Source: Prolixibacteraceae bacterium (lineage in GTDB: Bacteria; Bacteroidota; Bacteroidia; Bacteroidales; Prolixibacteraceae). From it: a stretch of DNA of 51,416 nucleotides. Within the stretch, counting starts at the first letter, position 1, and the number at the start of each line of letters is the position of its first letter. Location: NCBI GenBank assembly GCA_025355875.1, contig JANXYV010000191.1, positions 1-51,416 of the forward strand. The letters are read 5' to 3'. Under the pieces are notes generated by a model, which saw nothing but the letters and a program-made list of their open reading frames with translations, ran no database searches and was not told the origin of the DNA. This document shows positions 15,748 to 23,541 of the stretch, one piece after another. A program made the translations under genes and the position numbers.

Positions 15748-17343
15748 TTATTTGCCAAGGGTAAAAACCGGAATCCGGTCGAGCGGAACTTCGAGCGTAT
15801 AGGTTTTTCCGCCTTTAAAAGTTTTCCCTGTTTCATCGGTCCATTTTCCCTTCGGAAGCATCACCTCGCGGCTGCTTTGTTTTTTATCCATTGGAGCGAT
15901 CAAAATATTGCTGCCAAGTATAAATTGATCGATCACCTTTTCGAAACCCTGATTTGGAAAAGTATATTCCATCGAACTGATAATCGGATCGCCTGTCTTG
16001 GCTGAATTGTGCGCTAGTTGGAGGATAAGTGGCGTATATTTCTCTCTGATCTTTACCGCTTTTTTAATGGCTTCCAAATGTTCGGCATCCAGAATCCGCC
16101 AGGGAGCTACCGAGAACTGCATCATGGGCATCAAAGCATGGATTTGTGCTGAACGCACCACCATATCCTGATCGTACGATTTCAGGTCGATGAAACTCGT
16201 CCAGTTTCCCCCGCCAATCATATCGGGGCACGAAAAAGTATATCCTGAAAGGGCTTCGGTGCACATGTGCGGAATCAGTTTTTGAACATCTTCCCAACTG
16301 TGGTATTTATCGTGAAGGCGCTGTGCCAAAGCTTGTCCGGCCATTTTCCAGCAGGCACGGTATTCGTTCAGCGGAAAACGCAAGCCAAACTGCGCCCACA
16401 ATTCACACTGCCGGTTTGGCGACGAAGGAATCATCGGAAGCGCATCGGCAGGATAAAAATTCATATCTCCGGCATCAAGTTTAAAACCATCCACACCGTA
16501 ATCTTTCACTAACCGGTCGAGTTGCTCGTTGAACCATTTCACCGCTACCGGATTCGTGAAATCGAGAAGGGCAGAGTACCCGTTCCACCAGTTGATCATC
16601 GCCGGATCAGTCGCTTTATCCCAGGTCGGTTTGTCGGGTTTTTGCTGCATCAGAAAAGCCTTATCTTTCATCAATTTCTGGAGAATCATCGTCTGGTCGG
16701 CGCTCACAAAGGGGCAAACCCAAAGCATCACTTTGAAGCCCATTTGGTGCAGTTTGTCCATCATAACTTTCGGATTCGGAAAACGTCCGGGATGAAAAAC
16801 CCATTTACCGTAATCTTCCTGCCAGGTATCGTCTATCATGATCACACCCGGGGAAAAGCCACTGTCGATGATTCCCTGCGCATATTTCAAAACCGCTTCC
16901 TGATTCTGGTTGTAAGTCAGCTCGATCCAGGTATTGTATTGCGGTTTCGAGAACAGCAGTTCATCTGGCATTTTTCCTGAAGGCGGGAAGAAATTGGCTG
17001 AAGCATATTTACGCGCTTCAGACAAAGCGCTTCCTGCATGGCCTGATTTTACTTCACCTTTGGCATTGGTAATCAGTATGGCATTTTCCTGAATTTCGAA
17101 AGCAAATGGTTCTTCGCTCCAAACCCACAAACCTTTGTTCCCCATCAAAAGCGGCTGAATCTGGTTGTCCTGGTTATTGGCCCAGAAATCGTATTTGTAG
17201 CCCGTCGGATAGGGCATTTTTTGTCCGTCTTTGATAATTCCCGACCAGACTTTTTCGCCGGGGAGCAAGGCAATTTCAAGGTTTTTTTGTGCAAAAAGGC
17301 TTGCTGAGCCGAGCAAGGCAAAAAGTAAAAAAAGTGTTTTCAT
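15748..17343 (-). CDS. GH31 alpha-glycosidase (alpha-xylosidase/alpha-glucosidase type)
   Basis: A 531-residue secreted enzyme (signal peptide 1-18, SLFAQ). It is shorter than typical 700-900-residue GH31 proteins because the terminal beta domains are reduced. Barrel motifs are FSPGVIMIDDTWQE, FKVMLWVCPFVS, VDGFKLDAGD with predicted nucleophile Asp290, and CPDMIGGG with predicted acid/base Asp374. GH31 covers alpha-xylosidases, alpha-glucosidases and sulfoquinovosidases. In this cluster an alpha-xylosidase acting on xyloglucan fragments would fit, but this is inference. It precedes DUF1080 in the direction of transcription; a GIY-YIG element is inserted just upstream of its start. Confidence 0.9.
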   Translation of the reverse strand: MKTLFLLFALLGSASLFAQKNLEIALLPGEKVWSGIIKDGQKMPYPTGYKYDFWANNQDNQIQPLLMGNKGLWVWSEEPFAFEIQENAILITNAKGEVKSGHAGSALSEARKYASANFFPPSGKMPDELLFSKPQYNTWIELTYNQNQEAVLKYAQGIIDSGFSPGVIMIDDTWQEDYGKWVFHPGRFPNPKVMMDKLHQMGFKVMLWVCPFVSADQTMILQKLMKDKAFLMQQKPDKPTWDKATDPAMINWWNGYSALLDFTNPVAVKWFNEQLDRLVKDYGVDGFKLDAGDMNFYPADALPMIPSSPNRQCELWAQFGLRFPLNEYRACWKMAGQALAQRLHDKYHSWEDVQKLIPHMCTEALSGYTFSCPDMIGGGNWTSFIDLKSYDQDMVVRSAQIHALMPMMQFSVAPWRILDAEHLEAIKKAVKIREKYTPLILQLAHNSAKTGDPIISSMEYTFPNQGFEKVIDQFILGSNILIAPMDKKQSSREVMLPKGKWTDETGKTFKGGKTYTLEVPLDRIPVFTLGK

Positions 17344-17392
17344 AAAATTTAGTCGTTTGTTTATGTTGATGATATTCAGTCAGTCGCATTAC

Positions 17393-17781
17393 TTTGTCAT
17401 TTCGACGTCGGAGAAATCCAATTCTACAAAGCTTCATAAATTTCTGAATTAAGAAACCGCCATTCAGGATTAAACCCCCTAATTAAATTCTCTTTTTTCT
17501 CACGTCGCCACTTCTTTAATTCTTTCTCCCTGTCATTGGCATCATTAATATTCTGAAAATGTTCGTAATACACCAAATAGTGACAATTGTACTTTTGAGT
17601 GAACCCAGGAATCAAGCTGTTCCCGTGTTCATAAACCCTTCGACGCAAATCGTTGGTAACTCCAATGTATAGAACCGATCTGTTCTTATTGGTCATCATG
17701 TAGATGAAATAATTATGGTCCTTCATAGTTGTACTATTTCTGTAAATACTATCAGATTTCTCCTATCGTCGAAATGACAAA
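17393..17781. mobile_element. 389-bp unit: GIY-YIG gene bounded by inverted repeats
   Basis: TTTGTCATTTCGACG-TCGGAGAAATC at 17393-17418 and its near-complement at 17755-17781 (one indel and one change in about 26 bp) face each other across a single small GIY-YIG gene. The gene's stop is 5 bp from one repeat and its ATG 28 bp from the other. The repeat text belongs to a class common between Bacteroidota genes. The arrangement looks like a minimal mobile unit of one nuclease gene plus termini, inserted between the GH36-like and GH31 genes. Confidence 0.6.
17424..17726 (-). CDS. GIY-YIG nuclease domain protein inside inverted repeats
   Basis: A 100-residue minimal GIY-YIG protein. FIYMM (7-11) and LYIGVTNDL (19-27) form the core. 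Arg28-Arg30, His34 and Glu67 (DREKELKKW) are the expected catalytic set, followed by a basic KKWRREKKENLI helix. It is only distantly similar to the other GIY-YIG protein in this window. Both sit between glycoside hydrolase genes and both adjoin repeat DNA. No role in sugar breakdown is expected; it is probably the nuclease of a small selfish element or a repeat-maintenance factor. Confidence 0.9.
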   Translation of the reverse strand: MKDHNYFIYMMTNKNRSVLYIGVTNDLRRRVYEHGNSLIPGFTQKYNCHYLVYYEHFQNINDANDREKELKKWRREKKENLIRGFNPEWRFLNSEIYEAL

Positions 17782-17790
17782 AGACGTAAG

Positions 17791-19926
17791 TTATTCAACC
17801 CCGAAAAAGATGATTTTAGCTTCTGCAGTTTTGAATTCCACATCAATCCGCGTCAGACCTGCCTTGTCTATCTGAATTTTTACTCCCGAAGTTGCCCAGA
17901 ATTTCGGATCGACTTTGTTTTTCGAAATATAGCTGTACGATCCGGCGTGGCTCGAGAACACAACAATGGCTCCGCGTCCGTTTTCAGGATTGATTTTCTC
18001 GTAAACTTCAGGACTTCCACCAACAGCTCCATCGCGGATCATGGCAGTAGAAGTCATGTCGTCACGAACTTGTTTGTACATTCCGAGGGTTTTTCCGAAG
18101 AAAGCAATTCCTTCTTTCGAGATTTTCGGCAAATCGCCCCAGATGCCGTTTTGTCCCAGAATTAGCGATGCTACGGCCATGGATTGATTTTCATACGGAT
18201 CATCCGGTAAATAGTGAGTTAGGAACAAAGAACTTGGAATCCATTTGTCGAAGGTCAACGGGGTGCGGCAAATCCAGGTACGCGCCGGGCCGGGATAAAA
18301 GAAGATGTTCCACTGCCCGTTTTTGCGGTCGAATGGAATATCGTAATTGAAAAAGTACGGGCCATTGTTGATCAGGAAATATTTTCCGGAGGAAAGGAAA
18401 TTCAGGCCAACAGTGCGGCCTCCTTCGGTAATGTCGAAATCGACAATTGCATCGGGGCATTCTTTGGCAAGTCTATCAACCACATAGCACATCGAACGGC
18501 CAATCTCAAAAGCATACGATTCGAGCCTTTCCTGTGGCGTATTTTGGTCATTTCCGTGGAAATGACGCGGATCGTTGCATTCGTACTGACCGATGGCATC
18601 CCATTTGAAATAAGTTACACCCAATTCTTTGTTCAGGCGAATCAGTTCGTTGGCAAATGCGTCGCGGTAAGGGCTTACCAGGCACATGCCGTAACTTTCC
18701 TCGGTTTCCCAGATCGGAAAGGGTTTTCCTTCGCTTCCGTTCATGGTGCGAACACATTCGCGGTTATTTTTCAGCATGTTGCTCGAAACTGCAGCTACCG
18801 TTGGATTAAACCACAATCCGAGTTTCATTCCGTTCGCTTTCAGGGTTTTGCTGATTGTTTTCAGGCCGTCGGGAAAGCGTTTCAGACTGGGTTGCCAGTC
18901 GCCGGTTTTTTCGAACCATCCGGCATCGATCACAAAAATCTCGATGCCCATTTGGTGGGCTGCTTCAATTTCCTTCAGCATTCGTTCAAGAGTCATGTCG
19001 GCCAGATATGGTTTTTTATACCAATGTTTGTTTCTCTCCTGAAAATTCCAGGTGTTGTAGAAAATATAGGGTTTGCGGCTTTCGAGGTTCTGGCTCATGT
19101 ATTTCAGCATGAAGGCACGGTAATTGGCTGCCAACAGGTTTTCGTCGCCGGCAACAGCTCCGGTTTCGAACCAGATGGTCTGAAACGAATGGTCTTTCGA
19201 GAGGAGATAATCCTGGTAATAATTTCCTTTAACCGCATCAACAGTTATGGATTTATCGGGCTTCAGGCAGAATTCCACAAATTTATCGGGAGCTTGCGAA
19301 CCATGCTCGTATGCGACCAGCATAGAATTGTTGCCATCGGTTCCAATCATCATCGGCCCCATTACCCGAACGCTGTCGGCAAAATGTTTGGCTTCAATGC
19401 TGCGCTCCGAAAGACAAAAGCTGTGCACCATTTCGTTGAATTCGGAGAACTTAATTTCCTTCACTTCCTGAAATCCATCGAACGAAACATTCAGGTAGTT
19501 GAGTTTGTCGTGGCCAGCGGATTTGGTCAGACGGTGTTCTTTTTCGCTCAGCAATTCGTACCGGAATTTGACGATCGGATTATCGGGCGAAACCTGGAAA
19601 GTAGCTTTAAAAGTTATCTCCGGAATGTTTTTCAGATTGCCTGCGAAAGCATATTCCGTAACTCCATTTTTCAATTTAATCGGTTTGTCATTTGTTTTTA
19701 TTGAGATCAAACTTGCATGGCAAAGTTTTCCATCAATCTCAAATTCAGATGCCCGAAAAGAAAAGGTTTTTCCGGAATTGAGCAAAGTATATTGCCACAA
19801 TGCCTGATCGGTGTTGACAACAGCGATTTTCAACACAGAATTCTCTACAATTTGTATTCTTTCGGTTTTGGTGCAGGCAGCTATTGTAGTTGCAGCAAAC
19901 AGGAAAGTGATGATTTTTGATTTCAT
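17791..19926 (-). CDS. GH36-like alpha-galactosidase, lipoprotein
   Basis: A 711-residue protein with a lipoprotein signal (lipobox TIAAC, Cys18), so probably membrane-anchored. It has an N-terminal beta-sandwich (about 25-270), then a melibiase-type barrel with PYIFYNTWNF, IEIFVIDAGWFEKTGDW, MKLGLWFNP and GVTYFKWDAIGQYE; Asp443 is the predicted nucleophile. The acid/base region (VDFDITEGGRT, about 495-504) does not match the classic SCSGGG-R-D block of GH36, so specificity may differ. It is the first of three alpha-galactosidase-type proteins in the cluster. It follows the Tat-exported DUF4832-like gene after 11 bp, so the two are probably co-transcribed. Confidence 0.82.
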   Translation of the reverse strand: MKSKIITFLFAATTIAACTKTERIQIVENSVLKIAVVNTDQALWQYTLLNSGKTFSFRASEFEIDGKLCHASLISIKTNDKPIKLKNGVTEYAFAGNLKNIPEITFKATFQVSPDNPIVKFRYELLSEKEHRLTKSAGHDKLNYLNVSFDGFQEVKEIKFSEFNEMVHSFCLSERSIEAKHFADSVRVMGPMMIGTDGNNSMLVAYEHGSQAPDKFVEFCLKPDKSITVDAVKGNYYQDYLLSKDHSFQTIWFETGAVAGDENLLAANYRAFMLKYMSQNLESRKPYIFYNTWNFQERNKHWYKKPYLADMTLERMLKEIEAAHQMGIEIFVIDAGWFEKTGDWQPSLKRFPDGLKTISKTLKANGMKLGLWFNPTVAAVSSNMLKNNRECVRTMNGSEGKPFPIWETEESYGMCLVSPYRDAFANELIRLNKELGVTYFKWDAIGQYECNDPRHFHGNDQNTPQERLESYAFEIGRSMCYVVDRLAKECPDAIVDFDITEGGRTVGLNFLSSGKYFLINNGPYFFNYDIPFDRKNGQWNIFFYPGPARTWICRTPLTFDKWIPSSLFLTHYLPDDPYENQSMAVASLILGQNGIWGDLPKISKEGIAFFGKTLGMYKQVRDDMTSTAMIRDGAVGGSPEVYEKINPENGRGAIVVFSSHAGSYSYISKNKVDPKFWATSGVKIQIDKAGLTRIDVEFKTAEAKIIFFGVE

Positions 19927-19937
19927 GTTGGTCTGGT

Positions 19938-21488
19938 TTAAAGTCTTTTTACGGGTATTTTCAGATTGAACGAATCGTCGGTTTGATCGTTATTTACAGC
20001 CCATTGCACCGGAAATGACTTTCCCTTGATCTGAATGCTCATCGATAAGCTGATTTGTTTTTCAGGATCATTTGGATTGGTAAGGTTAGGGAATGGCAGC
20101 GCGTAGATTTTCATTGCTCCCGGAGACGGTTCACCAACAGGCAAATCAATCGAATTGTGGGTTCCATCAGGGTTTTGTGCATGAATTGAGATTGTTCCCG
20201 GAGGAGCGGAGCAGCCATCATTTCGCAGGCCAAGCGCCAGTTCATCGGCGCCATCCTTTATCCGGCGCTGCCAGACGATAGACGAACGAATGCGGTATCC
20301 AATGCGGCTTTCAATCAATTTGTACGTTTCAAGGCAGTGTTCGTGCGCCCAAATCGTGTCCCATGGATTAAAACCCATCGCGATGTAATTGGCCGCAATA
20401 TCAAAATACCGTTGCGGAAGCGCTTCGGCAATCTTGCCTGGCTTTTGGTCATCTGCCAAACAGCTGACGCCGGGCAAAATGGTTTCCCATAGCATGGCGC
20501 TTCCGGGCTGAAGTCCTTGTGAGAGTTGTACTTCGGAAGTCGAGAAATTGGTCATAAAACTATCGCGTCGCGGCCATACCAGCCCTTTTGAAAAGGCTTC
20601 CTGTCCTGAAATATAGTCGGCGGTATGCAAACCCAAAGCAGCCGGAGTTTTCGGGAATGCATTCAGGTGATCACGAATCAGGCGTTCGATGATTTTCTCA
20701 ACCTGACTTGTTGAGCCAGGCTGATAATTCAACATCGGCCCGTCGGCTGAATAATGCGCCCAGTGATGCATCTCGCCCCAGAAACCGTAACCCGAAATGT
20801 CGGCGTATTCCAAAAGTGGGTGACTGTCAAAAGTTTCACCCAAAACCGACAACAATTCGGCCCACCAGTTGAGGTAATCATTGCTGTATTCAGGAAAAAA
20901 TTTAGGACGTGGCCCTGGCACATTGTCGCCATGCCAGTATGGTATCATCTTCAGTTTACCTTGCAAAAATTCGGGCAATCCATTTTCAGCCATACTGTGC
21001 GGCGAGCAGTTCATGATACGGAAACTCCAGCGTTTGTTTTTCTTTTCAGCGGCTTCCAGCACCCATTTCCAGGCATCGGGCAAATCGAGTTTGCCTTGCT
21101 TTTTCTGAACATCTTTCCACTCGAACCGGAGGTACAGGTTGTCAACAAAAGGCAATTCAAGCATTTGGCCGAAAATTTTTCGGTCGAGCGGCATGGGTGG
21201 CAATCCCTGCGTACGATTCCATTCCGTTCCGGTGTAGCCAACATGCATGTGGTCGGTGAAAACATAAGCGTTTACGCCCATTCCGGGATTTGGCACAGCG
21301 CCGTCGGCCGGGTCAAAATAGGCCAGGTGGCGTGCCGACTCATCAGCCCGGTTAATCTCCGCCTTTTTTGATTCTTCATGCGCAGCTGAAGTCCAGCCTG
21401 TAAGTGCCAGCGCGCTTGTTGCCATGGCGGTTCCTTTTATGAAACCGCGACGCGAATGATTCGAAGAGTTTTCTGGTTTCGATGCCAT
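19938..21488 (-). CDS. Tat-exported clan GH-A-like protein (DUF4832-type)
   Basis: A 516-residue protein. SRRGFIKGTAMATSALALTG (12-31) is a twin-arginine signal, so it is exported folded. The body resembles a glycosidase barrel: NPGMGVNAYVF, LPFVDNLYLRFEWKDVQKKQG, SFRIMNCSPHS and YADISGYGFWGEMHHW with a likely acidic catalytic Glu239. A C-terminal beta domain follows. The layout matches the lipoprotein at 38335-39846 (RLAWSYLEPTEG and IGSIGEWGEGH), so the window holds two members. The family has no firm activity known to me. A beta-galactosidase-like (GH42-type) role would fill a gap in this cluster, but that is speculation. Confidence 0.65.
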   Translation of the reverse strand: MASKPENSSNHSRRGFIKGTAMATSALALTGWTSAAHEESKKAEINRADESARHLAYFDPADGAVPNPGMGVNAYVFTDHMHVGYTGTEWNRTQGLPPMPLDRKIFGQMLELPFVDNLYLRFEWKDVQKKQGKLDLPDAWKWVLEAAEKKNKRWSFRIMNCSPHSMAENGLPEFLQGKLKMIPYWHGDNVPGPRPKFFPEYSNDYLNWWAELLSVLGETFDSHPLLEYADISGYGFWGEMHHWAHYSADGPMLNYQPGSTSQVEKIIERLIRDHLNAFPKTPAALGLHTADYISGQEAFSKGLVWPRRDSFMTNFSTSEVQLSQGLQPGSAMLWETILPGVSCLADDQKPGKIAEALPQRYFDIAANYIAMGFNPWDTIWAHEHCLETYKLIESRIGYRIRSSIVWQRRIKDGADELALGLRNDGCSAPPGTISIHAQNPDGTHNSIDLPVGEPSPGAMKIYALPFPNLTNPNDPEKQISLSMSIQIKGKSFPVQWAVNNDQTDDSFNLKIPVKRL

Positions 21489-21499
21489 TGTATTTGGTA

Positions 21500-22036
21500 T
21501 TAGTTGTTGGTTTTAAACCCAATTTGTTTCCTCGGATTCAAATTTTCCTTTTTGGTCATCAGTTCATCGAGGTAATTAAAAACCAGTTCGATATTTTTGT
21601 CCTGATTCTGAACCTTTTCCCTGATTTCCTGAATCTCCAGTTTCAGGCTCAGCGTATCTGTCAGCATTTGGCGAATCCGGGTAAAAATCCGCATGATCTG
21701 GATATTGACACTGATTGCTTGCTTGCTGTTTAGCACACTCGAAAGCATCAAAACTCCATGTTCGGTAAATGCCATCGGTAAATAACGAGAGCCTCCCCAA
21801 CTTGAGGTCGCAATTTGCGACCTCAAGATTGAAAACTCAGAATCCGTCAATTCAAACATGAAATCATCAGGAAACCGAAACAGATTACGTTTTACTGCTT
21901 CTTTTAATCTTTTTGTTTCAATTCCGTATAGTTCGGCCAAGTCCCTGTCTAGCATCACTTTCTGATTTCTGATCAGGTAAATTTTGTCAACGATTCGTTC
22001 ATCGGTAATCATTAAATCCAATTTTTCTGCTGTCAT
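21500..22036 (-). CDS. ORF6N domain protein
   Basis: A 178-residue protein with a phage-type KilA/ORF6N DNA-binding domain at the N-terminus. Typical text is LMITDERIVDKIYLIRNQKVMLDRDLAELYGIETKRLKEAVKRN, FRFPDDFMFELT and RYLPMAFTEHGVLMLSSVL. A coiled-coil-like C-terminal part follows (about 125-170, LEIQEIREKVQNQDKNIEL). These genes are scattered in Bacteroidota genomes, often near repeats, with unclear function. The codons for residues about 70-79 (LRSQIATSS) form a 27-bp palindrome that recurs beside the gene. It sits alone among sugar enzymes, 11 bp upstream of the Tat gene, so it may be read into that transcript. Confidence 0.9.
   Translation of the reverse strand: MTAEKLDLMITDERIVDKIYLIRNQKVMLDRDLAELYGIETKRLKEAVKRNLFRFPDDFMFELTDSEFSILRSQIATSSWGGSRYLPMAFTEHGVLMLSSVLNSKQAISVNIQIMRIFTRIRQMLTDTLSLKLEIQEIREKVQNQDKNIELVFNYLDELMTKKENLNPRKQIGFKTNN
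21801..21827. repeat. 27-bp palindrome inside the ORF6N gene
   Basis: The sequence starting CTTGAGGTCGCAA is perfectly palindromic apart from its centre base. It is translated as part of ILRSQIATSS, a conserved ORF6N block. A diverged copy lies upstream of the gene at 22078-22106. Confidence 0.85.
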
Positions 22037-22077
22037 GAAATAAATGGTTTAGATTCATCTTTATACAAATTAAACCC

Positions 22078-22106
22078 AACTTGAGGTCGCAATTTGTGAC
22101 CTCCAA
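22078..22106. repeat. intergenic copy of the ORF6N palindrome
   Basis: AACTTGAGGTCGCAATTTGT followed by GACCTCCAA differs from the coding copy at only a few positions. It lies between the ORF6N gene and the GH5-like gene, ending two bases before the stop codon of the latter. Its position could serve as a terminator for the GH gene or an operator for ORF6N. Confidence 0.75.
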
Positions 22107-22107
22107 T

Positions 22108-23505
22108 TTACTGAATTTTGGCCAACTTTACCGCAATATCTTCCTGATATTCCGGAGAATTCAACTTTAATTTGCCTCCTGAATGACTCACTTTTTCTTT
22201 CTTTTCAGACTTTCCGGTTAATGGATTTAACCATTCCAGTCGATATTCACCTTTTGGCAGTTGAAATTCCGGATTCACCTGTTTCCCACCCATCCAGTAC
22301 ATGGCATATTGCTTCCCGGGTTCAGAAAGTACAAAGACTTTGTTTTTGCCTGAAATTTCACCTGAAAACACAGTTGTATCTGGCTTCATTCTGACAAAAT
22401 CGAACGAATCCATGAATTTTTTAAGGTATCCGAGTTGTTTGCGCAGAGCCTGGCTGCCGCCACCGGGTTGTTTTTCAGGATAATGAAAAGTTCCTTCGGG
22501 ATGATCGGTTGTGAACGAATAATCGAGGTTATTGAATAATCCGCCTCCGGTCAGAATCAATTCCCAGGCTTCTTTGCGGTAGGTCGAATCTTTCTGCCCG
22601 TTAAAACCGGTTTCGTTTTCGCCAATCACTTTGTTTAAATCGTAATTCAGGCTGACTGCCATGGGTGGCGTGGCATAATGGAAATTAAACACCGAAACCA
22701 GCGGATTTGGATTTTTAATTTTCTCGAAACCGTTGCCAATGTTTTGCGAAATAAGATGCTTATTGGTGAATGATTTTTCGGCATCGACAATGGTTTTCGA
22801 GATTTGTTCCTGCCATTCGAGGGTAATTCCGCCAAAGTAAGGTTCGTTGCAAATCTCATAAATCAGGTTCGGGAAATCTTTCAGCTCCTCAACCAGCTTG
22901 CGGACCATTTTCTCCTGAACTGCAAGCAAACCCTTGCTTTTGTCGAGGGTGTAAACGTCGGTTCGGGGAAAATCGCCCAATCCATTCACATTGTTTTTGA
23001 TGTTGAACGGACTCAGTTCCCATTGCATTTCTTCGTAAAACGGGCAGAAGAGCGACAATTCCACAATCACGCCGCGCTTTTGTGCTTCGTTCATAAAGTC
23101 TTTCAGGCGGACAAAATACGCATCGTTCCATTGGTTTAGGTCAAATTTGCCATGATCAGCAGCCCGTTTCCAGGAACACAAGAATTTCGATTTCTCCGGT
23201 CCGAGTGTGTTTTTCGAAATATTGAAAGCGCCGGCTGGTTCAAAATAGGCGCCGGTCATGGTTCGGGTTAGGTTAAGGCCGTCATTCTGAAGGGTTTTCA
23301 GATAAATTTTGTAATCAAACCCGGGGTTCATCACGGCTCCGTAATGTTCGCCTGAAGTAATTAAAATAGTTGGCTTGCCTTGATAACTAAAATAATGCCG
23401 GTTTTCAGGATTCAGACTGATTGGCCTGGCCTGTGCGAAACTTGTGCCAGCGAGCAGCATGATTAGAAAGGCGCAGGCGATGGATTTAGGTAAATTTTTT
23501 TGCAT
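22108..23505 (-). CDS. secreted GH5-like (clan GH-A) glycoside hydrolase
   Basis: A 465-residue secreted protein (signal peptide 1-24, TSFAQ) and a paralogue of 13211-14743. The barrel carries LIYEICNEP with predicted acid/base Glu221, and VIGENETGFNG with a predicted nucleophile at Glu296 or Glu298. A beta-sandwich tail follows (LPKGEYRLEWLNPLTGKSEKKE). The canonical NEP triplet contrasts with the DEP of its paralogue, so the two may differ in activity. A GH5-type endo- or exo-glycosidase is likely; beta-glucan, mannan or xyloglucan backbones are all possible. It follows the long GH74-like gene after 36 bp. Confidence 0.78.
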   Translation of the reverse strand: MQKNLPKSIACAFLIMLLAGTSFAQARPISLNPENRHYFSYQGKPTILITSGEHYGAVMNPGFDYKIYLKTLQNDGLNLTRTMTGAYFEPAGAFNISKNTLGPEKSKFLCSWKRAADHGKFDLNQWNDAYFVRLKDFMNEAQKRGVIVELSLFCPFYEEMQWELSPFNIKNNVNGLGDFPRTDVYTLDKSKGLLAVQEKMVRKLVEELKDFPNLIYEICNEPYFGGITLEWQEQISKTIVDAEKSFTNKHLISQNIGNGFEKIKNPNPLVSVFNFHYATPPMAVSLNYDLNKVIGENETGFNGQKDSTYRKEAWELILTGGGLFNNLDYSFTTDHPEGTFHYPEKQPGGGSQALRKQLGYLKKFMDSFDFVRMKPDTTVFSGEISGKNKVFVLSEPGKQYAMYWMGGKQVNPEFQLPKGEYRLEWLNPLTGKSEKKEKVSHSGGKLKLNSPEYQEDIAVKLAKIQ

Positions 23506-23541
23506 AGAAAGTTAATTTTTTGGTCGTTTTTCAGGAGATGA

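Noticed and set aside
18544-19704. Long forward open frame (386 codons) across the GH36-like gene
   Set aside because: It is antisense to a gene with clear signal peptide, barrel motifs and catalytic Asp; its translation has no recognisable domain and no start signal.
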